A DNA stretch of 64,000 bases from Paracoccaceae bacterium. Lineage in GTDB: Bacteria; Pseudomonadota; Alphaproteobacteria; Rhodobacterales; Rhodobacteraceae. Where the stretch lies: assembly GCA_014872815.1 (NCBI GenBank), contig WKFK01000015.1:1-64000 (forward strand), given 5' to 3'. The translations under genes and the position numbers were made by a program. Of the stretch, positions 16,949-26,135 are shown piece by piece. Under the pieces are notes generated by a model, which saw only the letters and a list, made by a program, of their open reading frames with translations, made no database searches and was not told the origin of the DNA. The number at the start of each line of letters is the position of its first letter. The first letter of the stretch is position 1.

Positions 16949-18169
16949 TTAATCGTATTTACGCTGATCTTCGATCACGATGCCGTCTTTGGGCAGGCTG
17001 CCCGGAGCAACAATCTCGATCTTGCCTTTGAGCTTCAGCGCGTCTGCCACGGAGGCGCCGTAAGCGGCCTCATCGCCACCGGCGCTTTCGATTTGCACGG
17101 TCATCACGTCCATCTCGCCAGATCGGGTCGCAATCACGCGGGCCTTGGTGACCTCATCGTGTTTCGCCACAAGCGCTGCGACCTGCTCGGGGCGGACAAA
17201 CATGCCTTTGATCTTGGCGGTTTGATCGGCACGGCCCATCCAACCTTTGATGCGCATGTTGGTCCGCCCGCACGGGCTTTGCCCAGGGAGGATGGCGGAG
17301 AGGTCGCCAGTGGCAAAACGAATAAGCGGATAATCAGGGTTGAGCGTGGTCACCACCACTTCGCCCACCTCACCCGGCGCCACAGGGGTTCCGGTGCCGG
17401 GCGTGACGATTTCCACAATCACACCTTCGTCTATAATCATGCCTTCCATCGCTTCAGATTCGTAAGCGATGGAACCAAGGTCTGCAGTGCCATAGCCTTG
17501 AAGACAGGTGATGCCGCGATCGGCGTATTCCTGACGCAAGCTTGGGAACAGCGCACCACCGCCAACGGTGGCTTTGGTGATTTTGAGTTTTTCACCCATC
17601 TCCTCGGCTTTATCGAGGATGATTTTGAGGTAGTCCGGCGTGCCAGCATAAGCGGTGGTGCCGATGTCCGCGGCGGCGCGGACCTGCATCTCAGTCTGGC
17701 CTACACCCGCTGGCAGCACTTTGGCACCCACAGCGCGCGCGCCGCTTTCAAACATCATGCCGGCCGGGGTCAGATGGTAGCTAAAGCAGTTTTGCACGAT
17801 GTCATCGGCACCAATGCCCACAGCATGCAGCACACGACCAAAACGGAACCAATCAGAGGTGTTGCCACCGGGCTCATAAATCGGGCCGGGCGACTGGAAC
17901 ACATGGGCGATATTGGGATTGCTCAGGTCGGCAAAACCGCCAAGCGGACCGCTGGCCTTCTGCGCCGCGCCCAGATCGGATTTGCGCAATACCGGCAGAT
18001 TGGCAAGGTCGTCCACCGAGGTCACTTTGGCCGGGGCCGTGTCCGCCAGCGAGGCCGCAAAACCCGGTAATTGTTTGGCCCGTGCGATCTGCGCCGGCAA
18101 GGCGGCGGCCAGATCAGCGGCGCGCTGATCTGCGCTGCGGATTTCCAAATCGTCAAAAAAGCGGCTCAT
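16949..18169 (-). CDS. PaaK-like (phenylacetate-CoA ligase family) protein, atypical P-loop
   Basis: A 406-residue member of the phenylacetate-CoA ligase family. Recognisable are LQGYGTADLG (motif A5 region, about residue 230), FATGDLSAI, and GRADQTAKIKGMFVRPEQV (about 325). The usual SSGTTGKP phosphate-binding loop is missing; VFQSPGPIYEPGG occupies the equivalent place (about residue 105), so adenylation is not assured. Start 18169 is chosen for AAAGGATG upstream; the open frame to 18244 has no ribosome site. It is the last gene of an operon encoding an ABC importer and a second CoA ligase, which suggests action on the imported acid. Confidence 0.82.
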   Translation of the reverse strand: MSRFFDDLEIRSADQRAADLAAALPAQIARAKQLPGFAASLADTAPAKVTSVDDLANLPVLRKSDLGAAQKASGPLGGFADLSNPNIAHVFQSPGPIYEPGGNTSDWFRFGRVLHAVGIGADDIVQNCFSYHLTPAGMMFESGARAVGAKVLPAGVGQTEMQVRAAADIGTTAYAGTPDYLKIILDKAEEMGEKLKITKATVGGGALFPSLRQEYADRGITCLQGYGTADLGSIAYESEAMEGMIIDEGVIVEIVTPGTGTPVAPGEVGEVVVTTLNPDYPLIRFATGDLSAILPGQSPCGRTNMRIKGWMGRADQTAKIKGMFVRPEQVAALVAKHDEVTKARVIATRSGEMDVMTVQIESAGGDEAAYGASVADALKLKGKIEIVAPGSLPKDGIVIEDQRKYD

Positions 18170-18296
18170 GTGATGCCATCCTTTGTGGTCCAAAGCCGCA
18201 ACCGGCGGCCAAAGTCTTCTAGTGCGCCCGCGTATTGCGGACACGCGTTGGGTCAGTTTGCCCTCGTAATCTGGGCGGTTCAGGTTCGGCTGTGCC

Positions 18297-19115
18297 TTAG
18301 CTCAGCCAACGCTTACGACGGCGATAGGAGCGCACGTCGCGGAAGGATTTCCGGCCTTCGTCGCTCATACCCAAGTAGAATTCTTTTACATCCGGGTTCT
18401 CGCGCAGTTCGTCTGCCGGGCCGTCCATCACAACGCGACCGCTTTCCAGAATGTAGCCGTAGTGGGCAAAGCGCAGCGCGACGTTGGTATTCTGTTCAGC
18501 GAGCAGGAAGGTGTTGCCTTCCTTCTCGTTCAGATCTTTCACGATGTTGAAGATCTCTTCCACCAGCTGCGGCGCCAGCCCCATGGAGGGTTCGTCCAGG
18601 AGGATACATTCTGGCTTACTCATCAGCGCGCGGCCAATGGCGACCATCTGCTGTTCCCCGCCTGAGGTGTAACCCGCCTGCGATTTGCGGCGTTCTTTCA
18701 AACGCGGGAAGTAGTTATAGACCATTTCGAGGTCGGCGGCGACATCGCCACCGCTGCGGGTGTAGGCCCCGGTCAGCAGGTTCTCCTCAACGGTCAGGTG
18801 TTCAAAACAATGGCGGCCTTCCATCACCTGGATGACGCCCTTTTTCACCAGAGACGCCGGGTCCAGTTCGGCCACGGGCTCACCACGGTAGTTGATGGAG
18901 CCCTTGGTGACCTCACCGCGTTCAGAGTGCAGCAGGTTGGAGATGGCTTTCAGGGTGGTGGTTTTGCCTGCGCCGTTGCCGCCCAGAAGCGCGGTGATGC
19001 CGCCTTTGGGGACTGAGAGGCTCACGCCTTTAAGCACGAGGATCACGTGGTTGTAGATCACCTCGATGTTGTTGACCTCCAAAAGGGTCTCTTGGGTGCG
19101 ACCAGCGTCAAGCAT
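18297..19115 (-). CDS. livF: ABC transporter ATPase, LivF type (module 1)
   Basis: A 272-residue ATP-binding subunit of a hydrophobic/branched-chain amino-acid-type (HAAT) importer. Walker A is GGNGAGKTT (about residue 46), the signature is TSGGEQQM (about 151, in place of LSGGQQQM) and Walker B is CILLDEPSMGLAP. The C-terminal tail is Arg-rich (SYRRRKRW), like that of the LivF copy in module 2. It works with LivG at the inner membrane. It follows the binding-protein gene after a 76-base gap that holds an 11-bp hairpin. Confidence 0.92.
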   Translation of the reverse strand: MLDAGRTQETLLEVNNIEVIYNHVILVLKGVSLSVPKGGITALLGGNGAGKTTTLKAISNLLHSERGEVTKGSINYRGEPVAELDPASLVKKGVIQVMEGRHCFEHLTVEENLLTGAYTRSGGDVAADLEMVYNYFPRLKERRKSQAGYTSGGEQQMVAIGRALMSKPECILLDEPSMGLAPQLVEEIFNIVKDLNEKEGNTFLLAEQNTNVALRFAHYGYILESGRVVMDGPADELRENPDVKEFYLGMSDEGRKSFRDVRSYRRRKRWLS

Positions 19116-19146
19116 GTGCGTTGTCTTTCATCTCGCGTTCTTGGGT

Positions 19147-19173
19147 GTCTCGGCCGGTGCGCCCGGCCGAGAC
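19147..19173 (-). other. Intra-operon hairpin between binding-protein gene and livF
   Basis: GTCTCGGCCGG and CCGGCCGAGAC form a perfect 11-bp stem with a 5-nt loop and no T run. Such hairpins after binding-protein genes often protect the upstream mRNA and raise its level over the downstream ATPase gene; that role is inferred here. Confidence 0.55.
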
Positions 19174-19191
19174 GTGTTGCGTCAAGGGGGC

Positions 19192-20475
19192 TTAGTTGCA
19201 GCTCATCTCGATGTTGTTTTCAGAGGCATAGGCGTTGGAGTCCTCTTCGATCAGCGCGCCGATCACTTCCATGTCGGTTTCTGCGAAGTCAGAGATCAGA
19301 GACCAGGTCTGGCTGTCCGCATCCCACTGCGTCACACCAACCAGGCCAGGACCGCCGTGGTTTTCACAGGACACGTCGAAGGACGGACCAAAGTTTGGCA
19401 TGCCGAGGCCGGCCATTTTCTCTTCGGTGATCGACAGAGCTTCCATCCCGTCACGCATCATCGCTGGGGTGATGTCTGCGGTGCCGTGGATTTCCTGTGC
19501 GGTTTTCGCCGCTTCGGCTGCGAGCATCGCTGCGTACATACCGCGGTTGTAAAGAACGTTACCGATCTGGTCGCCCGCACCCGCGGCTTTGCCAGCATCC
19601 ACAACGTATTTCTGGATGTCATCAAAGATTGGGAAGTCGCGGCCCACATTGTGGAAGGTCAGCGCCTTATAGCCGTTGGCTTTCGCGCCTGCGGACAGAA
19701 CGTCATGCTCTGCGCCAGACCACCAGATGCCGATGAAGTTTTCCATTGGGAAACGGATGTTGGCCGCCTCCTGAATAGCGACTTGGTTCATCACACCCCA
19801 GCCCCACATCAGAACAGTGTCAGGCTTTTCACGACGGATCTGCAGCCACTGAGACTTCTGCTCCTGACCTGGGTGGTCCACTGGCAGCAGGCTCAGCTCA
19901 AAGCCGTGCTTCTTCTGCAGCTCTTCGAGCGTACGGATTGGCTCTTTGCCATATGCGGAGTTGTGGTAGACCAACGCGATTTTGTGACCGTTCAGGTCAC
20001 CGCCGTTTTCGGCCAGCAGGTAGTTGATCGCGCCGGATGCACCGTTCCAGTAGGTACCTGGGTAGTTGAAGGTGTGGCTGAACACTTTACCGTTTGCAGC
20101 GGACGTGCGGCCGTAACCCATGGTGTGCATCGGAATGCCGTCAGCGGTGGTTTTCGGGATCAGCTGATAGGTGATGCCGGTGGACAGCGGTTGATACACC
20201 AGCGCGCCTTCACCTTTGGTGGATTCGTAGCATTCCACACCTTTCTCGGTGTTGTAGCCGGTTTCACATTCCAGCAGGCGAGTTGGCACACCGCCGATGC
20301 CACCATCACGCTCGTTGAGCAGGGTGAAATAGTCGGCGTAGCCGTCCGCGAATGGGATACCACCCGCTGCGTATGGGCCGGTGCGGTAGCTCAGCGATGG
20401 GAACACGAGGTCGGCCATTGCTGGCGCTGCTGCCATCATGGCTGTCACGGCCATAGTTGCAAACTTCATTTTCAT
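19192..20475 (-). CDS. Periplasmic substrate-binding protein of HAAT importer (module 1)
   Basis: A 427-residue binding protein of the branched-chain amino acid / amide family. The ATG at 20475 follows a GGAGGAGAA site and gives a signal peptide (MKMKFATMAV ... PAMA, cut before DLVFPS); the open frame to 20574 is rejected. The mature protein starts LVFPSLSYRTGPYAAGGIPFADGYADYF, the PF13433/LivK-like lobe. Several cysteines (CETGYNTEKGVEC; C-terminal SC) could form disulfides. In-operon ligases suggest a carboxylic, perhaps aromatic, acid as ligand rather than leucine; that is inference. Confidence 0.88.
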   Translation of the reverse strand: MKMKFATMAVTAMMAAAPAMADLVFPSLSYRTGPYAAGGIPFADGYADYFTLLNERDGGIGGVPTRLLECETGYNTEKGVECYESTKGEGALVYQPLSTGITYQLIPKTTADGIPMHTMGYGRTSAANGKVFSHTFNYPGTYWNGASGAINYLLAENGGDLNGHKIALVYHNSAYGKEPIRTLEELQKKHGFELSLLPVDHPGQEQKSQWLQIRREKPDTVLMWGWGVMNQVAIQEAANIRFPMENFIGIWWSGAEHDVLSAGAKANGYKALTFHNVGRDFPIFDDIQKYVVDAGKAAGAGDQIGNVLYNRGMYAAMLAAEAAKTAQEIHGTADITPAMMRDGMEALSITEEKMAGLGMPNFGPSFDVSCENHGGPGLVGVTQWDADSQTWSLISDFAETDMEVIGALIEEDSNAYASENNIEMSCN

Positions 20476-20555
20476 CGGGGTTCTCCTCCCTTGGTTTTGT
20501 CCGATGGTGATTGCCGGGGCCTCCCCGCCCCGGAATGGTTGGCTCTGGCCCCGCC

Positions 20556-21632
20556 TTAGTGCGGGAAGGGCCACAACCGCAGTTTCTGTTTCGCCACGCG
20601 CCAGAGCTGGGCCAGGCCATGGGGTTCCAGGATCAGGAACATCACAATCAGGCCGCCAACAATCACCAGCTGCAAGTGGGCGACAATGTCTGTGGGCCAG
20701 CCGAGCCAGTCCACACCGACCACCTTCAGCACCACTGGCAGCAGCACGAGGAAGGCTGCGCCTGCAAAGGACCCAAAGATGGAACCGAGACCGCCGATGA
20801 TGATCATAAAGAGCACGAGGAAAGACTTCTGAATGCCAAAGGCTTCGCCGACCTCAACCGCGCCCAGATACAGCGCAAAGAAAAGCGCTCCGGAGATGCC
20901 GATGAAGAAGCCGGAGACGCCAAAGGCAGTCAGCTTGGCTTTCAGTGGGTTCACCCCGATGATTTCAGCGGCAATATCCATGTCGCGGATGGCCATCCAC
21001 TTACGTCCAGCCATGCCACGGGTCAGGTTGCGGGCAACCAGGGCACAGATCACCAAGAACACCAGGCAGAAGAGGTAAGTCGCCCAAGATTCGGTGTTAG
21101 GACCGGTCACCGGCACTCCAAACACGGTGCGCTCTGGTGCGTTGATCTGACCAGAAGCGGAGTAGTTGTAGAACCACGGCACACGGTTGAAGAGCCACAC
21201 CAAAAAGAACTGTGCCGCCAGTGTCGCCACCGCGAGGTAGAAGCCTTTGATGCGCAGGGATGGCAGGCCGAACAGGATACAGACCAACGCGGTGATGCCA
21301 CCCGACAGAAGCACGTGGAAGAAAATACTGACCTCTGGGAAAGAGGTCATCAATTTGTAGCAAGCATAAGCACCCACCGCCATGAACCCCCCGGTGCCCA
21401 GAGACACCTGCCCACAATACCCCACAAGAATATTCAGGCCGATGGCCGCGATGGAATAGATCAGGAATGGCAACAGGATGGCGTTGGCCCAGTAGTCGTT
21501 GATCGTGAATGGAATGATCAGGAAGGCCACCAACAGCGCCACATAGTAGCCCATACGATCGATCTTGATCGGGAACGTTTGGTTGTCCGCCGCGTAGGTC
21601 GTTTTGAAATCGCCAGCTTCACGATAGAACAT
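20556..21632 (-). CDS. livM: ABC transporter permease, LivM type (module 1)
   Basis: A 358-residue inner-membrane permease with about ten hydrophobic segments. Family landmarks include GLNILVGYCGQVSLGTGGFMAVGAYA (about residues 64-89) and WMAIRDMDIAAEIIGVN followed by LTAFGVSGFFIGISGAL. It pairs with LivH to form the channel. The ATG overlaps the stop of the 85-residue gene (ATGA), indicating coupled translation. Confidence 0.93.
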   Translation of the reverse strand: MFYREAGDFKTTYAADNQTFPIKIDRMGYYVALLVAFLIIPFTINDYWANAILLPFLIYSIAAIGLNILVGYCGQVSLGTGGFMAVGAYACYKLMTSFPEVSIFFHVLLSGGITALVCILFGLPSLRIKGFYLAVATLAAQFFLVWLFNRVPWFYNYSASGQINAPERTVFGVPVTGPNTESWATYLFCLVFLVICALVARNLTRGMAGRKWMAIRDMDIAAEIIGVNPLKAKLTAFGVSGFFIGISGALFFALYLGAVEVGEAFGIQKSFLVLFMIIIGGLGSIFGSFAGAAFLVLLPVVLKVVGVDWLGWPTDIVAHLQLVIVGGLIVMFLILEPHGLAQLWRVAKQKLRLWPFPH

Positions 21633-21889
21633 CAGGCGGTCTCCTCGTTGTATTCTTTTTCAAGGTGGGACCGGTCCGCCCGGTTCCGAGATTTTGCGTA
21701 GCCGGTGGATTCCGCGTGTCGGACCAGCTGGAAGAATGTCCAGGTGCCGACCAAGCCACCGAAGGCCGCAACCAATGCCGCTGTTGTCATTTGCTCGGGG
21801 CGGGTCACGTCGCCAGTGAAGGCAAGGTAGCCAAAAACCCAGAAGCCGGACCAGGCGATGACGTTGAGAATGGCAAGCATCTTAGACAT
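21632..21889 (-). CDS. Small two-helix membrane protein inside the liv operon
   Basis: An 85-residue protein with two hydrophobic segments (about 5-25 and 36-57) and a charged C-terminal tail (ESTGYAKSRNRADRSHLEKEYNEE). It starts three bases after the livH stop and overlaps livM by ATGA, so it is translated with the permeases. Standard HAAT importers do not have such a gene, and module 2 lacks it. It could be an accessory subunit or assembly factor of the permease; no family recognised. Confidence 0.75.
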   Translation of the reverse strand: MSKMLAILNVIAWSGFWVFGYLAFTGDVTRPEQMTTAALVAAFGGLVGTWTFFQLVRHAESTGYAKSRNRADRSHLEKEYNEETA

Positions 21890-21892
21890 CCA

Positions 21893-22921
21893 TCAGACCC
21901 TTTCGATGATCTTTTCGCCAAACAGACCCTGCGGCCGGAAGACGAGGAAGAGAAGCGCGAGCACATAAGCAAACCAGTTCTCGGTTGCGCCGCCGAGGTT
22001 GATGACCCCGCCAAAACACTGACCGATGCCGAAACAGTATTCGAACATCTTTTCGCCGACGCCGATGATCAGACCGCCCACAATGGCACCTGGGATTGAG
22101 GTAAACCCGCCCAGCATCAGAACGGGCAGAGCTTTCAGCGCAATCAAGGACAGCGAAAATTGCACGCCTGACTTGGCGCCCCACATAATGCCTGCGACCA
22201 AGGCCACAAAACCGGCCAACGACCACACCAGCACCCAGATGAAGTTCAGGGAAATCCCTACCGACAGAGCTGCCTGGTGGTCATCCGCCACAGCGCGCAT
22301 AGCGCGGCCCTGCTTGGTGTATTGGCTAAACGCCACCAGTGCGATCACCAAAACGATCGCCACCAAGGTTGCCGTGATGTCGAGGTTGTCGATGAAGAAG
22401 CCAACACCCCATGCGTTGTAGGCCGCATCATCGATGGCAAGGTTCATACCCTGCGGCAGGCACAGCTCGCCTGGCAGACAGAATGTCAGGGTTTTGATCT
22501 CAGAGTTCCACATCAGGTCCGCAAACCCTTCGAGGAAATACGCCAGACCGATGGTCGCCATAAACAGGATGATCGGTTCTTGACCAACCAGATGGCGGAA
22601 CACAAAGCGCTGCACCGCCCAAGCCAACAGGATCATCACGCCAACCGTGAAGATCAGGGCAAACAGAGAGGGCACGTTCCAGCCGAAGCTGTGCACATGC
22701 GTACCAAAGATCGCATTGATCAAATGGGCGAAGGGCACCTGCCCGTTCTGAATCCCAACAAGAGTCATGGCCGCAAACAGCGCCATCACACCCTGGGCAA
22801 AGTTAAAGATGCCGGAGGCCTTATAGATCAACACAAAGCCCAACGCGACCAGGGCATACAGGACGCCCGCCATGAGGCCGTTGGTGAAGACCTCCATCGC
22901 AAATACGAGTTGTTCAGGCAT
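21893..22921 (-). CDS. livH: ABC transporter permease, LivH type (module 1)
   Basis: A 342-residue permease with about nine hydrophobic segments. Typical LivH signatures are GVLYALVALGFVLIYKASGIFNFAQG (residues about 19-44), RAMRAVADDHQAALSVGI (about 230) and LMLGGFTSIPGAIVGGLIIGVGE near the C-terminus. It lies between livG and the small membrane gene in a tightly spaced operon. Confidence 0.93.
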   Translation of the reverse strand: MPEQLVFAMEVFTNGLMAGVLYALVALGFVLIYKASGIFNFAQGVMALFAAMTLVGIQNGQVPFAHLINAIFGTHVHSFGWNVPSLFALIFTVGVMILLAWAVQRFVFRHLVGQEPIILFMATIGLAYFLEGFADLMWNSEIKTLTFCLPGELCLPQGMNLAIDDAAYNAWGVGFFIDNLDITATLVAIVLVIALVAFSQYTKQGRAMRAVADDHQAALSVGISLNFIWVLVWSLAGFVALVAGIMWGAKSGVQFSLSLIALKALPVLMLGGFTSIPGAIVGGLIIGVGEKMFEYCFGIGQCFGGVINLGGATENWFAYVLALLFLVFRPQGLFGEKIIERV

Positions 22922-22962
22922 CGCTCACGCCTCCGGTTTTTACTTTTGGATCAAAGAGGTGC

Positions 22963-23784
22963 TTAGTCATGTGCCACCCCCAGATAGGCGTCGATGACGT
23001 CCTGGTTGTTGCGCACTTCGTCTGGTGTTCCGTCGCCGATCTTTTTGCCGTAGTCCATCACGACCACGCGATCAGACAGGTCCATCACCACACCCATGTC
23101 GTGTTCAATCAACGCAATGGTGGTGCCAAATTCGTCGTTCATGTCGAGGATAAAGCGGGACATGTCCTCTTTTTCCTCAACGTTCATGCCCGCCATTGGT
23201 TCATCCAGCAGAAGGATGGAGGGTTCCGCCGCCAGCGCACGCGCGAGTTCCACACGTTTCTTCAGACCATATGGCAGACGCCCAACCGGGGTTTTGCGGA
23301 TCGCCTGAATTTCGAGGAAGTCGATGATTTTCTCGACCACTTCGCGGTTCTCGACCTCTTCCTTCTCGGCTTTGCCTTTCCAGATGGCCTGCTCAAGCAT
23401 GTTGGCCTTCATCTGGCGCAGACGACCAGTCATGACGTTGTCCAAAACGGTCATGCCTTCAAACAGCGCGATGTTCTGGAACGTCCGGGCGATGCCTTGC
23501 TGTGCCACCTGATAAGGCTTCATAGGTGGGCGTTTTTTGCCTTTGTACCAAACTTCACCTTCTTGCGGCACGTAGAAGCCGGAGATGACGTTTAGCATGG
23601 AAGATTTGCCCGCGCCGTTTGGGCCAATGATCGCGCGGATCTCACCCTCGCGGATGTCAAAGCTGATGTCGGTGATCGCTTTCACACCACCGAACCGCAG
23701 CGTGATGTTTTTCATTTCCATCACGGTTGGGCCGATCGTGCGGCCGTCGTCCGTGACGTAGCTATCGTTGCTCATGTCGTTCAT
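22963..23784 (-). CDS. livG: ABC transporter ATPase, LivG type (module 1)
   Basis: A 273-residue ATPase. Walker A GPNGAGKSS lies near residue 53, QQGIARTFQNIALFEGMTVLDNV is the LivG-type Q-loop region, and Walker B is ILLLDEPMAGMN. The signature region is degenerate (GRLPYGLKKRVELARAL), as is usual in LivG. Its ATG overlaps the TGA of the upstream acyl-CoA ligase gene by four bases. Confidence 0.93.
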   Translation of the reverse strand: MNDMSNDSYVTDDGRTIGPTVMEMKNITLRFGGVKAITDISFDIREGEIRAIIGPNGAGKSSMLNVISGFYVPQEGEVWYKGKKRPPMKPYQVAQQGIARTFQNIALFEGMTVLDNVMTGRLRQMKANMLEQAIWKGKAEKEEVENREVVEKIIDFLEIQAIRKTPVGRLPYGLKKRVELARALAAEPSILLLDEPMAGMNVEEKEDMSRFILDMNDEFGTTIALIEHDMGVVMDLSDRVVVMDYGKKIGDGTPDEVRNNQDVIDAYLGVAHD

Positions 23785-26078
23785 TCCGCTGCCATCTTGC
23801 TTGCTACTGGCACAACTTTGGCGTCGCGCAGTTCGAGGGTCGCGCTGATCGAGCCTTTGCGGCCGTCTTCATAGGTCACCTCGGTGGTGGTGGAGACGCT
23901 GGTGGAGCCGTCGTAGAGACCGTCCACGAGATCTTTGAACTTGTCGGCCACAATCACACGGCGCACCTTGCGGGTCCGGGTCATTTCGCCGTCGTCCGCA
24001 TCCAGCTCTTTGTGCAGAACCAGGAAGCGGTGGACCTGACAGCCTGCCAGCATCGGGTCATCCGCCACAGAGCGGTTCACCGCCTCAACATGTTCCTGAA
24101 TGCTGTCGAGCACCTTCGGGTGACCGGCCAGTTCCTGATAGGACGCGTAGGCGATGTTGTTGCGTTCCGCCCAGTTGCCCACAGCCGTCAGGTCGATGTT
24201 GATGAAGGCCACGCAGCGGTCTTTGCCATTGCCAAACAGCACAGCCTCAAGAATGTCGGGGTAGAACTTCAGTTTGTTCTCAACATACTTCGGCGCAAAC
24301 ATGGAGCCATCGGCCATTTTGCCAACGTCCTTGGCGCGGTCGATGATGCGCAGGTGGCCGCTTTTCTCCTCAAAGAAGCCCGCGTCGCCAGTTGCCACCC
24401 AACCTTCCGCATCTTTGGTGGAGGCGGTGCTTTCCGGGTTGTTGTAGTACTCAACAAAAGTGCCCGGACTGCGGTAGTGGATTTCGCCATTGTCGTCGAT
24501 TTTGATTTCCACGTCAGGGCTTGGCACGCCCACGGTGTCCGCACGCACCTCGCCATCCGGCTGCGCCGTGATGAAGACGGTGGCTTCGGTCTGGCCGTAG
24601 AGCTGCTTCAAATTGATGCCGAGCGAGCGGTAGAATTCAAAGATTTCCGGGCCAATCGCTTCACCAGCCGTGTAGCCCACACGCACACGTCCAAAGCCGA
24701 GCGTGTCTTTCAGCGGGCCGTACACGAGCACGTTGCCCATGCGATACTTGAAGTAGTCGCGCAGGTTGCCGCGATAGAGGTTCAACAAGATTGGATCTTT
24801 GGCTTTGAAATGCTCCCGCGCCTTGCTGCCGTGACGCAGTTTGGTGAAGGCCATGCGGATGCCGTTTTCCACGAGGGTTTCAATCGCAAACCCAAGACCC
24901 ATCGCATAACGCCAGCCGTTTTTGATGCGACGCTTCATGTCCGGCTTGGCCAAGCTGCGCTTGGGCATGCCATATTTCTCGCCTGCGGTCTTGGCGAAAT
25001 CCATGAAGTGATGAAACAGCGCGTATTTCAGATCGCCGCTGTCTTCCATGCGGATCATCACATTGGTTAGCGAGGTTTCAAAAATCCGCGGCGGTGCAAA
25101 GTAGTAGGTAGGACCAATTTCGCGCAGGTCGGTCATCATGGTGTCTGCCGATTCCGGGCAGTTCACACAGAAGCCGCACCAATACGCCTGCCCCACGGAG
25201 AAGATGAAGTCCCCAACCCAAGCCATCGGCAGGTAAGACAGGATTTCCTCGTCACCGGTCAGCGCGTCGAAGACCGCGGAGTTTTTGGAGCTTTCAATCA
25301 CGTTGCGGTTGGAGAGCACCACACCTTTGGGTTTGCCGGTGGTCCCAGAGGTGTAGAGCATCACGCAGGTGCTGTCGTAGTCCAACTTTTCACGACGGGA
25401 TTTCAGCTCCCCAATCAGCTCATCGTGGGCGGCACGGCCCTGCGCTTGAATGTGGCTGAATTCATGCAGCTGGCGGTGGTCATACTTCCGCAATCCACGC
25501 GGGTCGATGTAGACCATATGCTCAAACGTATGCAGTTTGTCCTGGATCTCGATGATCTTGTCGACCTGTTCTTGGTCCTCAACAATGGCGTATTTCGCGC
25601 CACAGTGACCCAAGATGTATTCCATCTCTTCGGCTGCGCTGTCCTGATAAACCGGTACAGGCACCGCGCCCACGGATTGGGCGGCGACCATCGACCAATA
25701 GAAATACGGACGGTTGCGCCCGATAATGGCGACAAAGTCACCTTCTTTCACACCCAGATTGATCAGACCAAGCGCCAGCGCTTCGATCTCTTTCTCGGTC
25801 ATTGCCCAAGTCCAGGTCTGCCAGATCCCGAACTCTTTCTCCCGGTATGCATCCCTATCTGCAAACTGGGCGGCGTTCCGCTGCAACAGCGCCGGAATGG
25901 ACGTCAGCCCACCGGTCGCCTGTGACGACTGTGCCAAATTTTCTTCCTCCCTTAAGCCCGCCGGAGCGAGCCAAAACCGCGTGAGCGATTCCTCCACCTC
26001 TAGTGGTGCGGTTTTCATCCTCTTGGTCAACTTTTTCTTAAAGTTTTCCCAATCCTTACGAATTGTAACAAGCGACAT
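23781..26078 (-). CDS. Long-chain-type acyl-CoA synthetase (AMP-binding), module 1
   Basis: A 765-residue adenylate-forming enzyme that would activate a carboxylic acid with ATP and CoA. The P-loop YTSGTTGKPKGV (about residue 245), YGQTEATVF (about 490) and TGDAGFFEEK with LRIIDRAKDVGK (about 570-595) are all present, so it looks catalytically complete. It is about 100 residues longer than typical FadD, with an N-terminal extension rich in Lys and Glu. First gene of the module 1 operon; divergent from the hybrid kinase at 26136. Its coupling with importer genes suggests activation of the imported substrate. AAGAGGC precedes the ATG. Confidence 0.88.
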   Translation of the reverse strand: MSLVTIRKDWENFKKKLTKRMKTAPLEVEESLTRFWLAPAGLREEENLAQSSQATGGLTSIPALLQRNAAQFADRDAYREKEFGIWQTWTWAMTEKEIEALALGLINLGVKEGDFVAIIGRNRPYFYWSMVAAQSVGAVPVPVYQDSAAEEMEYILGHCGAKYAIVEDQEQVDKIIEIQDKLHTFEHMVYIDPRGLRKYDHRQLHEFSHIQAQGRAAHDELIGELKSRREKLDYDSTCVMLYTSGTTGKPKGVVLSNRNVIESSKNSAVFDALTGDEEILSYLPMAWVGDFIFSVGQAYWCGFCVNCPESADTMMTDLREIGPTYYFAPPRIFETSLTNVMIRMEDSGDLKYALFHHFMDFAKTAGEKYGMPKRSLAKPDMKRRIKNGWRYAMGLGFAIETLVENGIRMAFTKLRHGSKAREHFKAKDPILLNLYRGNLRDYFKYRMGNVLVYGPLKDTLGFGRVRVGYTAGEAIGPEIFEFYRSLGINLKQLYGQTEATVFITAQPDGEVRADTVGVPSPDVEIKIDDNGEIHYRSPGTFVEYYNNPESTASTKDAEGWVATGDAGFFEEKSGHLRIIDRAKDVGKMADGSMFAPKYVENKLKFYPDILEAVLFGNGKDRCVAFINIDLTAVGNWAERNNIAYASYQELAGHPKVLDSIQEHVEAVNRSVADDPMLAGCQVHRFLVLHKELDADDGEMTRTRKVRRVIVADKFKDLVDGLYDGSTSVSTTTEVTYEDGRKGSISATLELRDAKVVPVASKMAAE

Positions 26079-26135
26079 TTGCCTCTTTTCGCACCCCCAA
26101 ATTGGGTGTTAGCGATAGAAGAGAAGGAGAGCAAA

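Noticed and set aside
19066-20559. A 497-codon rightward frame opposite the module 1 binding-protein gene
   Set aside because: The opposite strand carries a complete signal-peptide-bearing binding protein; the antisense product is rich in His, Val and Phe without motif, typical of a shadow.
26056-26068. TTAC-N5-GTAA repeat inside the first codons of the module 1 ligase
   Set aside because: Arms of only four bases occur by chance too often to support an operator.
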